Position numbers and translations under genes: made by a program | The notes under the pieces: model-generated | What the model was told of the DNA's origin: nothing | What the model saw: only the letters and a program-made list of their open reading frames with translations | Databases searched by the model: none | From: Lacrimispora indolis DSM 755 | GTDB lineage: Bacteria; Bacillota; Clostridia; Lachnospirales; Lachnospiraceae | Assembly: GCF_000526995.1 (NCBI RefSeq) | Contig: NZ_AZUI01000001.1 | Location: 5,002,001-5,066,000 of the forward strand | Reading direction: 5' to 3' | Length of the DNA: 64,000 nt | Part shown: positions 43,126 to 52,226 of the stretch, piece after piece | How positions within the stretch are numbered: position 1 is the first letter of the stretch | Layout: every line of letters starts with the position of its first letter

Positions 43126-44520
43126 ATGAAGAAAAGAGTACTTGCCATGAGTATGGCGGTCATGATGGCAGCGGGAGCGCTGTCCGGTTGCGCCAGTCAG
43201 ACAGGAACAGAAACCAGCAGCGGCGGTTCGTCCGAAGCACAACCCCAGACAACTGCAGCCCAGACAGCGGAAACCACCGTCAGTCCGAAAGGCACCACCA
43301 TAACCTTCTGGCATTCCATGGGCGGCGTAAACGGGGAAGCCATTGATACACTTGTAAATAATTTCAATAAAGAAAACACTTCCGGCATTACCGTAGAGGC
43401 CCAGTACCAGGGAAGCTATGACGATGCCATCAACAAGCTGAAAAGTGCTCAGATTGGCAGCATGGGCGCTGATCTGGTACAGATTTACGACATTGGCACC
43501 CGCTTTATGATCGATTCCGGCTGGGTCATTCCCATGCAGGAGCTGATCGATGCGGATCAATGGGATTTAAGCCAGGTTGAGCCAAACATTGCTGCCTATT
43601 ACACAGTAAGCGGCACCTTGTATTCCATGCCTTTTAACTCTTCAACGCCCATCCTTTATTATAACAAGGATATTTTTAATAAGGCAGGCATTACGGAAAT
43701 CCCTGACAGCCTTCCGGGCATTGAAAAGATCGGTGATGATCTCATCAACAAGGGCGGAGCAGGAGAGGTGATCTCATTAGGCATATACGGCTGGTTCTTT
43801 GAACAGTTTACCTGCAAGCAGCAGGCACAGTACGCTGATAACGGAAACGGAAGAGAGGCAGCGGCAACGGCTGTGGATTTTGATAAAAACGGAGCCGGTG
43901 CCAAGACCCTGACAGCGTGGAAGGACTTATCAGACAAAGGGTATGCTCCCAATGTGGGACGGGGCGGAGATGCGGGACTTGCCGATTTCAGTGCAGGCAA
44001 GGCAGCCATGACTCTGGGATCCACCGCCTCACTAAAGCAGATATTAAATGATGTAAACGGCAAATTTGAAGTGGGGACCGCATATTTTCCAAAAGTGAGT
44101 GACGACGATAAAGGAGGTGTTTCCATTGGCGGAGGTTCCTTATGGGCATTGAATAATGAGGACCAAGAAAAACAGCAGGCTGTATGGGAATTTGTAAAAT
44201 TCCTTGTTTCCCCGGAAAGCCAGGCCTACTGGAATTCCCAGACCGGTTATTTTCCTGTTACGGTTGCCGCTCACGATGAAGCTGTATTCAAGGATAACAT
44301 TGCAAAATACCCCCAGTTTAAAACAGCCATTGACCAGCTTCATGATTCCACACCTCAGTCCGCAGGAGCGCTTCTCAGCATATTCCCTGAAGCAAGGCAG
44401 ATCGTGGAAACAGAGATCGAAAACATGATCAACAACAAAGGCACCCCGGAAGATGCAGTTGCAAAGATGGCAGATAGCATTAATAAGTCCATTGAAGACT
44501 ATAATCTTATTAACAACTAA
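43126..44520 (+). CDS. ugpB: Extracellular solute-binding lipoprotein (UgpB-like)
   Basis: 464 residues, with a lipoprotein signal peptide ending in LSGC (Cys22), a Ser/Thr/Gln-rich linker (about 24-50) and a family 1 solute-binding fold (TITFWHSMGGVNGEAIDTLVNNFN, YNKDIFNKAGI, KAAMTLGSTASL). The starting motif FWHSMGG is like UgpB glycerol-3-phosphate binding proteins. TTGGAGGAAAG precedes ATG 43126. The 130-base gap before it holds no gene but contains AAGCTTA-rich sequence. Confidence 0.87.
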   Translation: MKKRVLAMSMAVMMAAGALSGCASQTGTETSSGGSSEAQPQTTAAQTAETTVSPKGTTITFWHSMGGVNGEAIDTLVNNFNKENTSGITVEAQYQGSYDDAINKLKSAQIGSMGADLVQIYDIGTRFMIDSGWVIPMQELIDADQWDLSQVEPNIAAYYTVSGTLYSMPFNSSTPILYYNKDIFNKAGITEIPDSLPGIEKIGDDLINKGGAGEVISLGIYGWFFEQFTCKQQAQYADNGNGREAAATAVDFDKNGAGAKTLTAWKDLSDKGYAPNVGRGGDAGLADFSAGKAAMTLGSTASLKQILNDVNGKFEVGTAYFPKVSDDDKGGVSIGGGSLWALNNEDQEKQQAVWEFVKFLVSPESQAYWNSQTGYFPVTVAAHDEAVFKDNIAKYPQFKTAIDQLHDSTPQSAGALLSIFPEARQIVETEIENMINNKGTPEDAVAKMADSINKSIEDYNLINN

Positions 44521-44547
44521 ATAGCAATTTAGAAAGGATATTGACAG

Positions 44548-45306
44548 ATGAGAACAAAGGTTTGGGCTCACAGAGGCGCTTCTGCTTATGCGCCGGAAAA
44601 TACGCTGGAGGCTTTTGAACTGGCCATCAGGCAGAAAGCCGATGGAATTGAACTGGATATACAGATGACAAAGGATGGAAAACTGGCCGTAATACACGAT
44701 GAAACCATTGACCGCCTCTGGGATGGAAGCGGTTATGTAAAGGATTTCACCATGGAAGAGCTGAAAGCCTTTCGCTGCGGCAGGCTCTGGCCGGAATTTA
44801 ACAGCTCAGCCATTCCGGAGCTGAGAGAGGTATTGGCGCTTGTAAAACCTTCCGGTCTCACTGTCAATATTGAACTGAAAACAGGAGTTTTCCGTTACAA
44901 GGGAATTGAGAAAGAAGCATTAAAGCAGGTAAAAAAAGCCGGAATGGAGGAGCGGGTCATCTATTCCTCCTTCCATCACCCCAGCATCATAAAGGTGAAG
45001 AAATTAGATCACAAGGCTCTGACAGGTCTACTTTTCTCGGACGGTTTTATCAATGTACCGGCTTATGCAAAATTAATAGGGGCAGACGCACTTCATCCGT
45101 CCTTAAACCACCTCCGGTCCAAGAAGCTGGTCAGGAAAGCGAAGAAAAAGAAGCTTCCCCTTCACGTATGGACCGTAAATGACAAAGACATGATGGAATA
45201 CCTTGCAGATCAGGAGATCGAAGTCATAATTACCGATTATCCTGACATTGCAAAAGAAATTGTAGATAAGAAAGGAAAATTACATGATACGATTAGTAGC
45301 ATCTGA
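44548..45306 (+). CDS. glpQ: Glycerophosphodiester phosphodiesterase
   Basis: 252 residues of the GDPD TIM-barrel family. AHRGASAYAPENTLEAF at 7-23 gives the catalytic His and Arg, ELDIQMTKDGKLAVIHDE at 38-55 gives the metal-binding Glu/Asp and second His, and VWTVND near the end is conserved. No signal peptide, so it works in the cytoplasm, splitting imported glycerophosphodiesters to glycerol 3-phosphate and alcohol. Last 23 bases overlap the next gene. Confidence 0.93.
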   Translation: MRTKVWAHRGASAYAPENTLEAFELAIRQKADGIELDIQMTKDGKLAVIHDETIDRLWDGSGYVKDFTMEELKAFRCGRLWPEFNSSAIPELREVLALVKPSGLTVNIELKTGVFRYKGIEKEALKQVKKAGMEERVIYSSFHHPSIIKVKKLDHKALTGLLFSDGFINVPAYAKLIGADALHPSLNHLRSKKLVRKAKKKKLPLHVWTVNDKDMMEYLADQEIEVIITDYPDIAKEIVDKKGKLHDTISSI

Positions 45307-46141
45307 CATGGATGGAACTCTTTTAAACCGATTTGGAAAGATATCCTCCTTAAACATTGCCGCCATTGAAGCTCTCAGGCGGAAAAATATCAATTTTGTA
45401 GTCTGCACAGGCAGAAGCTTTGCAGACGCTTCCCTGCCCTTAAAAGAAGCCGGAATTTCCTGCGATATCATCTGCATGAACGGCGCCGCCGTTTTTGACA
45501 GCAGAGGGAGGCAGATGCGGAAACAGCCTCTGTTAAAAAAACAGGTTAACCGCATACTCAGCATTTGCCGTCCATTTTCGGTTCTTTATGATTTTATGAC
45601 AGAAGAGGGAAGCTGCACCACCTCCACCATGGAAGAATTCCGTAAAAGCTTTGAGGATAAGATTTTTCTTCCAATGGTTTCTGATGAGCATACGTATGAA
45701 TCAATTGTACAGCGGTTTCATTTCACCACAGAAGAAGTGATTCTGGGTTCTTCCTGGGATATTTATAAAATGTCTGTTGTCCATGAAGATCCGGAAGTCT
45801 TAAAACAGATTCGCTTTTCCCTGGAAATGGAGGAAGGGATCTCCGTTGCTTCATCCGCTCCCTCCAATTTGGAACTGACCCATATAAGGGCGCAGAAGGG
45901 GTCCGCCCTTATGGAATATGCGGCAAACACTGAAGTCCGCCCCAGGGAAATCCTTGCAATGGGGGACAGTGAAAACGATCTTTCCATGCTGAACCTTCCC
46001 TTAGGATATACCATTGCCATGGGCAATGCTACGGAACTGATTAAACGCAAAGCACGTCTCATAACCAGAAGCAACGACGAAGATGGAGTTGCTGTTGCAA
46101 TAGACGCCCTGATCCTCTCTGAAGCAGCCGCTGTCTATTGA
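45284..46141 (+). CDS. Cof-type HAD-superfamily phosphatase
   Basis: 285 residues of the Cof/YidA group: DMDGTLLN at 7-14 with the nucleophile Asp, VCTGRSF (motif II), the C2B cap, and GDSENDLSML with GYTIAMGNA (motifs III-IV) at about 229-250. These enzymes dephosphorylate small sugar phosphates and cofactors; the specific substrate here is not predictable. Overlap with the phosphodiesterase gene suggests they are co-expressed, perhaps acting on phosphate esters released by it. Confidence 0.88.
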   Translation: MIRLVASDMDGTLLNRFGKISSLNIAAIEALRRKNINFVVCTGRSFADASLPLKEAGISCDIICMNGAAVFDSRGRQMRKQPLLKKQVNRILSICRPFSVLYDFMTEEGSCTTSTMEEFRKSFEDKIFLPMVSDEHTYESIVQRFHFTTEEVILGSSWDIYKMSVVHEDPEVLKQIRFSLEMEEGISVASSAPSNLELTHIRAQKGSALMEYAANTEVRPREILAMGDSENDLSMLNLPLGYTIAMGNATELIKRKARLITRSNDEDGVAVAIDALILSEAAAVY

Positions 46142-46201
46142 TTCTTTCACCAATCTTAATAAACTATTAAATCTTTCTCTCTGTATTTTGGCCGCTGATT
46201 A

Positions 46202-46210
46202 TGCTATAGT
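46202..46210 (+). promoter_or_regulatory. Possible extended -10 before the NlpC/P60 gene
   Basis: TG-C-TATAGT at 46202-46210 in an A/T-rich gap of about 100 bases; no clear -35. Confidence 0.3.
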
Positions 46211-46245
46211 TCTATTCTATAAAAATATTACGGGAACGATAGCAG

Positions 46246-47853
46246 ATGAATTTGAAAAAACCGGTCAGAGTACAGATTTTAGCCGCCATGTTTATGGCTC
46301 TTACGGGAGTGTGCCTTTGCACATATTCCCAATCTTACCCTTCACCTTACGATAAACTGAAGATCATACCTGCAGCAGAAACCATCCTTCCGGTAAAAGC
46401 CGAATTAATGGAAACTCCAGCAGAAACGGCAACAGCAGCAGAAGCACCTGCTCCTTTTGTCCCTTCTCTTGATGCATTTAATCTTGCATTTCTTTATGGA
46501 GAAGGAGACAGCCAGGAAAAAAGCCTGGGAACAGAAGCGGCAGAAGCCCTTTCCCGCAGGGAATCGGATTGGCTGGCTTCCATTTACCAACTGGCCAATG
46601 AAAGCCCTGAGCAGGTTGCTTTAAGCCTGGGAATGACCGCAGGCCAATTAAAGGGGCTTTCTTTTAACAAAATCCATATCACCTTTTACGATGAAAACGG
46701 AAGATCCATTTCTCCTCAGTCCAATATTCAGGAAATTATGGCAATGGCCAATACATATTTTTATTATACAGCACCGGAGGATTATGATGCTTTTTTAGAT
46801 TATGCCCTTAAGCTGTGGGAAAGCTCTCACAGCTTCCAATATTCCATCAGCGATATTTATGATTGCGGCGGTTCCCTGGAGGAAAAGCCTGCTGCAGTCC
46901 AATCAGAGCAAACAGCCACGCCTGCCCAGGCAGATATGGAAGAGATTCCCCAATCCTCTGCCGTACCGGAGACCGCCTCAGACAGTTCAGATGCTTCCAG
47001 TGATACTCAAGAGGCCAAAGGAACAGAACCTGCAAAGGAAATCGGCCCTGGCATCGCACTTAGGGAAGCTGCCGCTGCGGCTGCAGAAGCTGAAGGGGAA
47101 ACTCCCGCAGAGACAGAAGCGCCCTTGCCTTCCACCTGTCCCGGACATGTGGATCTTCATGTTAAAGCGGTGATTGCAGGGCTTTCCGATTCCAAGAAAG
47201 GATTATTTTCCCTTGATTCCCTTGGGAATGAAACAACGGAAGGGAGCAGCTGGAAGGGATGGACGGAGGAAAACAAAGCCTGTACTTTTGAACTTGCAAA
47301 ACAGGACTGGACAGAACGCTATGGTTTCACTCTTTCCCCTTCATTTATTACAAATCCTCTTTCCTATGAGGAAATTGACAGTTACATGAGCCGCCTTCCT
47401 GAGAATCTTTCAGAAGACCGGAAAAAACTGATCCGTTATGCATTGTCTTCCGTGGGAAGAGTTCCTTATTACTGGGGCGGAAAACCGTCATCTGCAGGCT
47501 ATGATAAAAACTCTTTCGGCTCCCTGATATCACCGGATGAAAAAGGCCGTTCTATGAAAGGGCTGGACTGTTCCGGCTGGATCAGCTGGGTATACTGGTC
47601 CGCTCTTAACAAGCGTTTGTCCTGTGAGAGCACAGGAGGCCTGGCTTCCTGCGGAACCCCCACTCAGAGAAATGACTTACAGCCAGGCGATATCATTTTA
47701 AAGACAGGAGACGACGCCCATGTGGTCATGTTTTTCTGCTGGGAAAGCAACGGAAATATGACAGTGATCCACGAGTCCAGCGCATTGGTTAATAATGTTA
47801 CGATTTCAACCATGGATGCAAACTGGCCGTACTGCAGAAAGCTGATTGACTGA
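46246..47853 (+). CDS. Secreted NlpC/P60 domain protein
   Basis: 535 residues. An N-terminal signal-type hydrophobic segment (about 8-26), an alpha/beta region, a low-complexity Glu/Ala/Pro/Thr region (about 210-290) that contains EIGPG, and a C-terminal NlpC/P60 cysteine peptidase domain (from about 390). GLDCSGWISWVYW holds the catalytic Cys and DDAHVVMFF the catalytic His. Such enzymes cut peptidoglycan stem peptides. It is followed by an LCP protein carrying the same EIGPG motif. ATG 46246 has only a weak site. Confidence 0.85.
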   Translation: MNLKKPVRVQILAAMFMALTGVCLCTYSQSYPSPYDKLKIIPAAETILPVKAELMETPAETATAAEAPAPFVPSLDAFNLAFLYGEGDSQEKSLGTEAAEALSRRESDWLASIYQLANESPEQVALSLGMTAGQLKGLSFNKIHITFYDENGRSISPQSNIQEIMAMANTYFYYTAPEDYDAFLDYALKLWESSHSFQYSISDIYDCGGSLEEKPAAVQSEQTATPAQADMEEIPQSSAVPETASDSSDASSDTQEAKGTEPAKEIGPGIALREAAAAAAEAEGETPAETEAPLPSTCPGHVDLHVKAVIAGLSDSKKGLFSLDSLGNETTEGSSWKGWTEENKACTFELAKQDWTERYGFTLSPSFITNPLSYEEIDSYMSRLPENLSEDRKKLIRYALSSVGRVPYYWGGKPSSAGYDKNSFGSLISPDEKGRSMKGLDCSGWISWVYWSALNKRLSCESTGGLASCGTPTQRNDLQPGDIILKTGDDAHVVMFFCWESNGNMTVIHESSALVNNVTISTMDANWPYCRKLID

Positions 47854-47949
47854 TAAAATTAAGAGAAAAGCAAGAAATTTCAGTCTGGTTTCTGATAGAA
47901 TAGATAGGATCTGCCAAAGAAAATATTGGAAAGGATTGAATATTCGGTC

Positions 47950-49491
47950 ATGGATTATGAGGATGAATTAGACCGCATGCGGGCCCGCAAAAAGCGGGAG
48001 GGCAGCAAAAAAAACGGAAGTGCAGACAGAGCGCAGTCCGGGGAAAGAAAGCATCAGCCGCATACGGTAAAAGGGGACAGGACCTATTATAGTACAGGTG
48101 ATGGAAGAAACCCACGTGTCCGCTATAACGGGCCGCAAAAAAATGCCAAACATAAGGCGGATAAAAAGCGGAAGCGTAAACATAAGCAGAGAGTAATACT
48201 GGTGGAGCTTGCAGTTCTGGCTCTGGTACTGCTTGCCGGATTTTTCCTGTTTCGCCAGCGCACCCATCAGAAAGGATTTTGGACCATTGCCGTTTTCGGT
48301 GTGGATTCCAGAGACGGAACTCTGGAAAAGGGCGCCTTATCTGATGTGGAAATGATCTGTAACATTGATAAAGCTACGGGCGAAATAAAACTGGTATCGG
48401 TTTACAGGGATACATATTTAAAGATCAACAGCAAAGGAACCTATCACAAGATCAATGAGGCTTATTTTAAAGGCGGCCATAAACAGGCAGTTGATGCGCT
48501 AAATGAAAATCTGGATCTTAACATAGACGATTATGCCACATTTAACTGGAAAGCCGTTGCCGATGCCATTAATATTCTTGGCGGAGTCGACTTGGAAATT
48601 ACGGATTCAGAATTCGCCTATATCAACGGTTTTATTACTGAAACTGTTAATTCCACGGGAATCGGCTCTTATCAGTTAAAAAAGGCCGGAATGAACCATT
48701 TGGATGGGGTACAAGCTGTGGCCTATGCCAGACTCCGCCTTATGGATACGGATTTTAACAGGACGGAGCGGCAGCGTAAGGTGGTGAACCTTGCCATGGA
48801 GAAAGCGAAAAAGGCTGATTTCGGCACCCTCAGCACCCTGGTTTCTACCGTATTTCCACAAATATCTACCAGCATCGGTATGAACGATGTCCTGTCCATA
48901 GCAAAGGGCATCAGCAAATACCATATAGGAGAAACAGCCGGTTTCCCATTTTCACGGACCACCATGAAGATCGGAAGGATGGATTGCGTTATTCCCTCCA
49001 CATTGGAGAGCAATGTCGTCCAGCTTCATCAGTTCCTGTATAACAAAGAGGATTATTCACCGTCTTCAGCTGTAAAAAAGATAAGCGAAAAAATCTCTCA
49101 GGAAAGCGGCATCACAGAACCTGGAAAGAATGCTCCATCCGGCGGAAATTCAGGCGGCAAGAAAAAAGGTGATTCTTCTGCTCCAAAGGAGACTGCACCT
49201 GCACAAACAGAGGCTGCCACAGAAGAAAGTGTGAAAGAGACCACAGAAGAAAGTACAAAAGAAACAATTCCGGAAACAACGGAGCAGGAGGAAACGGAAG
49301 TCCCAACAAACGATGACGGAAGCCTGATCGGACCTGGAGCCAATATAAAGGAAACAAAGGAAGAGAAGAAACCGGAGAAAAAAACAGAAAAGGAAACAGA
49401 AAAGGAAATAAAAACAAGAGAAGAACCCGGAGAAAGTGCGGAAGAGCAGTCTGGTCCGGGAGCTGGAGGTGAGATCGGTCCAGGAGTATAG
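47950..49491 (+). CDS. LytR-CpsA-Psr (LCP) family protein
   Basis: About 513 residues: a highly basic cytoplasmic N-terminus (about 1-80), one membrane segment near 82-102, the LCP domain (FGVDSRDG, DVEMICNID, SVYRDTYLKI, HKINEAYFKGG, GGVDLEIT, LDGVQAVAYARLR, FNRTERQRKV) and a long charged tail with repeats of Thr-Glu and Lys-Glu, ending EIGPGV. LCP enzymes attach anionic polymers to peptidoglycan. The start is uncertain: ATG 47950 is in frame but GGAAAGGA is 14 bases away; an in-frame TTG at 47926 is the alternative. A strong terminator follows. Confidence 0.87.
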   Translation: MDYEDELDRMRARKKREGSKKNGSADRAQSGERKHQPHTVKGDRTYYSTGDGRNPRVRYNGPQKNAKHKADKKRKRKHKQRVILVELAVLALVLLAGFFLFRQRTHQKGFWTIAVFGVDSRDGTLEKGALSDVEMICNIDKATGEIKLVSVYRDTYLKINSKGTYHKINEAYFKGGHKQAVDALNENLDLNIDDYATFNWKAVADAINILGGVDLEITDSEFAYINGFITETVNSTGIGSYQLKKAGMNHLDGVQAVAYARLRLMDTDFNRTERQRKVVNLAMEKAKKADFGTLSTLVSTVFPQISTSIGMNDVLSIAKGISKYHIGETAGFPFSRTTMKIGRMDCVIPSTLESNVVQLHQFLYNKEDYSPSSAVKKISEKISQESGITEPGKNAPSGGNSGGKKKGDSSAPKETAPAQTEAATEESVKETTEESTKETIPETTEQEETEVPTNDDGSLIGPGANIKETKEEKKPEKKTEKETEKEIKTREEPGESAEEQSGPGAGGEIGPGV

Positions 49492-49520
49492 GGTGCTGTG
49501 TCCGATTCTATAATTATATA

Positions 49521-49570
49521 AAAATGAGATCAAGGCAGCGAAATTGCAGGTAGCCTTGATCTCATTTTTT
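49521..49570 (+). terminator. Intrinsic terminator after the LCP gene
   Basis: AAAATGAGATCAAGGC (49521-49536) and GCCTTGATCTCATTTT form a perfect 16-base-pair stem with a T-run to 49570. Confidence 0.92.
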
Positions 49571-49620
49571 AATGGAAAATAAGTTTAAGGGGCTGCAAGA
49601 CGATTCAGCAGCATAATATA

Positions 49621-49649
49621 TTGACATTTATCGATTTGAAAATTATAAT
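49621..49649 (+). promoter_or_regulatory. Consensus promoter of the Mef-like gene
   Basis: Perfect TTGACA (49621-49626), 17-base spacer, perfect TATAAT (49644-49649). ATG follows 36 bases later. Confidence 0.9.
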
Positions 49650-49684
49650 AGCTATTTAGTAACCAAATTAGGGAGAGAAAAATC

Positions 49685-50908
49685 ATGAATTCATCCATAG
49701 CAAACTGGAAGCGAAATTTTTATACGATATGGTCCGGCCAGGCCATTTCTCAATTTTCAAGCTCTGTTCTCCAATTCGCGATTGTATGGTATTTGACTGA
49801 TAAGACCGGTTCTGCTTTGATTTTATCCGCTGCAATGATGGCAGGGTTCCTGCCGCAGGGAGTTTTAGGCCCTTTCATAGGTGTATTTATTGACCGCTAT
49901 AATAGAAAGATTATTATGATTGCGTCTGACCTGCTCATTGCTTCAGCCGGTTTTGCCATGATCGTTGCGGAGCAGACGGGGGGTTTGTCAACAGAACTTA
50001 TTTTATTCGTTTTACTGATTCGCTCCATCGGTTCTGCCTTTCACACTCCTTGTCTTCAGGCAGCAACTCCACAGATTGTTCCGGAGGACCAACTTACAAG
50101 GTGTTCCGGATACTCTCAGGCTCTGGAATCTGTTTCTCAATTATCTGGTCCGGCCTTAGCGGCAGTTCTCTATCAGTCATGGAGCTTAAGCGGTACCATT
50201 TTCCTTGATGTCATTGGAGCATTGATTGCAGTATTCACCTTGGTAATATCAGAAATCCCCAAATTAAATCACAATGAAAATGCAGAAAAAATACATATTT
50301 TAAGTGAAGCAAAAGAAGGCTTACAAATACTTTATACAAGAAAAGGAATGCTGGGCTTAGTGTTGATAAGTACGCTTTATACTTTGGCGTTGATGCCGGC
50401 CAGTGCATTGTTTCCGCTAATGAGTATGTCTTACTTTAATGGAACCAGTACAAATGCAAGTGTAGTTGAAATTGTATTTTCTGTTGGTCTGCTTATCGGC
50501 TCTTTGATCTTAGGCAGATGGGGCGGAACTAAAAATAGAATTTATACGATTATTGGTTCTTTTCTGCTCATGAGTTTTAGTTTGTTTGTGTCCGGATTTT
50601 TACTGCCGGAAGACTTTTTTGTCTTTGCTGTCTGCTCCTTTTTAATGGGAATATCCGGTCCGTTTTATTGGGGAATGTATACCCCATTGCTGCAAAGTAA
50701 CTTTGAAGCGAAGTATTTAGGCCGGATCATGTCCCTTTCTGCCAGCATCCGGTTAATAAGCGGTCCAATAGGCCTTTCCGTTTCCGGAGTTTTTGCAGAG
50801 AAATACGGGGTTGAAAAGTGGTTTCTGATTGCTGGGGCGCTGGTACTGATTGCCTCATCCCTATGTCTTGTCCTGCCGTCAGTGAGGAATTGTGATATAA
50901 ATCAGTAA
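49685..50908 (+). CDS. Mef-like MFS efflux transporter
   Basis: 407 residues with twelve membrane segments, major facilitator superfamily. The N-terminus (NWKRNFYTIWSGQAISQFSSS, LQFAIVWYLTDKTGSA, GVFIDRYNRK, IRSIGSAFHTPCLQAATPQIVPEDQL) closely follows the pattern of Mef macrolide efflux proteins, so drug export is a fair guess; the substrate is not proven. AGGGAG precedes ATG 49685. Monocistronic with its own consensus promoter; converges with the aminomutase gene. Confidence 0.85.
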   Translation: MNSSIANWKRNFYTIWSGQAISQFSSSVLQFAIVWYLTDKTGSALILSAAMMAGFLPQGVLGPFIGVFIDRYNRKIIMIASDLLIASAGFAMIVAEQTGGLSTELILFVLLIRSIGSAFHTPCLQAATPQIVPEDQLTRCSGYSQALESVSQLSGPALAAVLYQSWSLSGTIFLDVIGALIAVFTLVISEIPKLNHNENAEKIHILSEAKEGLQILYTRKGMLGLVLISTLYTLALMPASALFPLMSMSYFNGTSTNASVVEIVFSVGLLIGSLILGRWGGTKNRIYTIIGSFLLMSFSLFVSGFLLPEDFFVFAVCSFLMGISGPFYWGMYTPLLQSNFEAKYLGRIMSLSASIRLISGPIGLSVSGVFAEKYGVEKWFLIAGALVLIASSLCLVLPSVRNCDINQ

Positions 50909-50963
50909 AATTCTTAAGTGACAGCAAATCCATAAAGACCTATGCCGCAGCTTTGGCCGGGCA

Positions 50964-52226
50964 TTAAAATTCAAGGTAATCCCGGATATTCTTTGTTTCA
51001 TGGTCTTCATATTTAACGATATTTCCTTCCCAGGTTCTCAGCTGAACATAGCCTGGCCCCCGGGAAACAATGTAATTGGGAAAGATCGGCGTTTTTCCTT
51101 GTCCCATGGGAGCATTTACTATAAACGTGGGAATTGCCATGCCCGAAGTATAGCCCCGTAAGTATTCCATGATCTCTATGCCGTCTTCAATGGATGTATT
51201 AAAATGAGCGGTTCCCTGAACATGCTTTGCATGAAAGATGTAGTAAGGCCTTACCCTGCATTTGAGCAGTTCATGATTGAGCACTCGCATGATGTACTTA
51301 TCATTGTTGATTCCATTTAACAATACAGCCTGATTTCCCAGAACGATTCCGGAGTCAGCCAGTTTTTCACATGCCGCTTTTGATGCCTCGGTAATCTCTA
51401 TGGGATGATTGAAATGAGTATTAATATAGATCGGATGATATTTTTTTAACATGGAGCATAATTGATCCGTGATCCTTTGAGGCATGGTCACCAGGCACCT
51501 GGTACCCAGGCGGATATAATCAACATGGGAAATCTCTTTCAGCTGCTTTATCATCCACTCAAGGTACTCATCAGAAAGACAAAGCGCATCCCCTCCGGTG
51601 ATCAGCACATCTCTGATTTCTTCATTTTCTCTTATATAATCAATGGATTCCTGAATCATTTTACGGGACCCATGGACATCTTTCTCTCCAATATTCCTTC
51701 TTCTCTGGCAATGTCTGCAGTACATGGCACACTCATTGGTCACATTAATAATTAACCGGTCCGGATAACGTCTCGTGATACTGCCTGCCGGATTTGTATA
51801 TTCTTCGCCCATGGGATCAAGGTCGGTGTAGGAATCATCCAATTCACTATAGGTTGGAATTGATAATAACCGTATAGGGTCATATCTGTCATCCGGGTCA
51901 GCTAAACTTAAATAATACGGAGATACAGCCCATCTGAATTTTTTCTCAACTTCTTTAATGCGCACTTTTTCTTCTTCACTTATGTTAATGATCTTGCTAA
52001 TGGTTTCAATATCCGTTATTCTATGGGCAAGCTGCCACTGATAATTATTCCAGTTTTCTTCCGTGGCATCCAATATCTCTAATATTTTGGCTTTCCTTTT
52101 AACGAACTTTTCTTCCATATCCATTCCCTTTGGAATCCCCTTCCGGGCCTCTAAAAAATCTTCGATCCTTCCTTTTAATTCCTCTGCCCTTTCAATTGAT
52201 ACCTGTCGTTTTTTGTTTTTTTCCAT
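50964..52226 (-). CDS. eam: Glutamate 2,3-aminomutase (KamA family radical SAM/PLP enzyme)
   Basis: Radical SAM, PLP-dependent aminomutase of 420 residues. The cluster motif is Cys166-Cys170-Cys173 (CAMYCRHC) and the PLP lysine is Lys378 in APMGQGKTP. In lysine 2,3-aminomutase two Asp (293, 330) bind the substrate side-chain amine; here these are Lys334 (FHAKHVQ) and Asn371 (IVNAPM), the same pair as Lys332/Asn369 in the Clostridioides difficile glutamate 2,3-aminomutase. The product would be beta-glutamate, a compatible solute. Monocistronic; no acetyltransferase (AblB) is beside it, unlike lysine mutase loci. AAGGAG site. Confidence 0.88.
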   Translation of the reverse strand: MEKNKKRQVSIERAEELKGRIEDFLEARKGIPKGMDMEEKFVKRKAKILEILDATEENWNNYQWQLAHRITDIETISKIINISEEEKVRIKEVEKKFRWAVSPYYLSLADPDDRYDPIRLLSIPTYSELDDSYTDLDPMGEEYTNPAGSITRRYPDRLIINVTNECAMYCRHCQRRRNIGEKDVHGSRKMIQESIDYIRENEEIRDVLITGGDALCLSDEYLEWMIKQLKEISHVDYIRLGTRCLVTMPQRITDQLCSMLKKYHPIYINTHFNHPIEITEASKAACEKLADSGIVLGNQAVLLNGINNDKYIMRVLNHELLKCRVRPYYIFHAKHVQGTAHFNTSIEDGIEIMEYLRGYTSGMAIPTFIVNAPMGQGKTPIFPNYIVSRGPGYVQLRTWEGNIVKYEDHETKNIRDYLEF

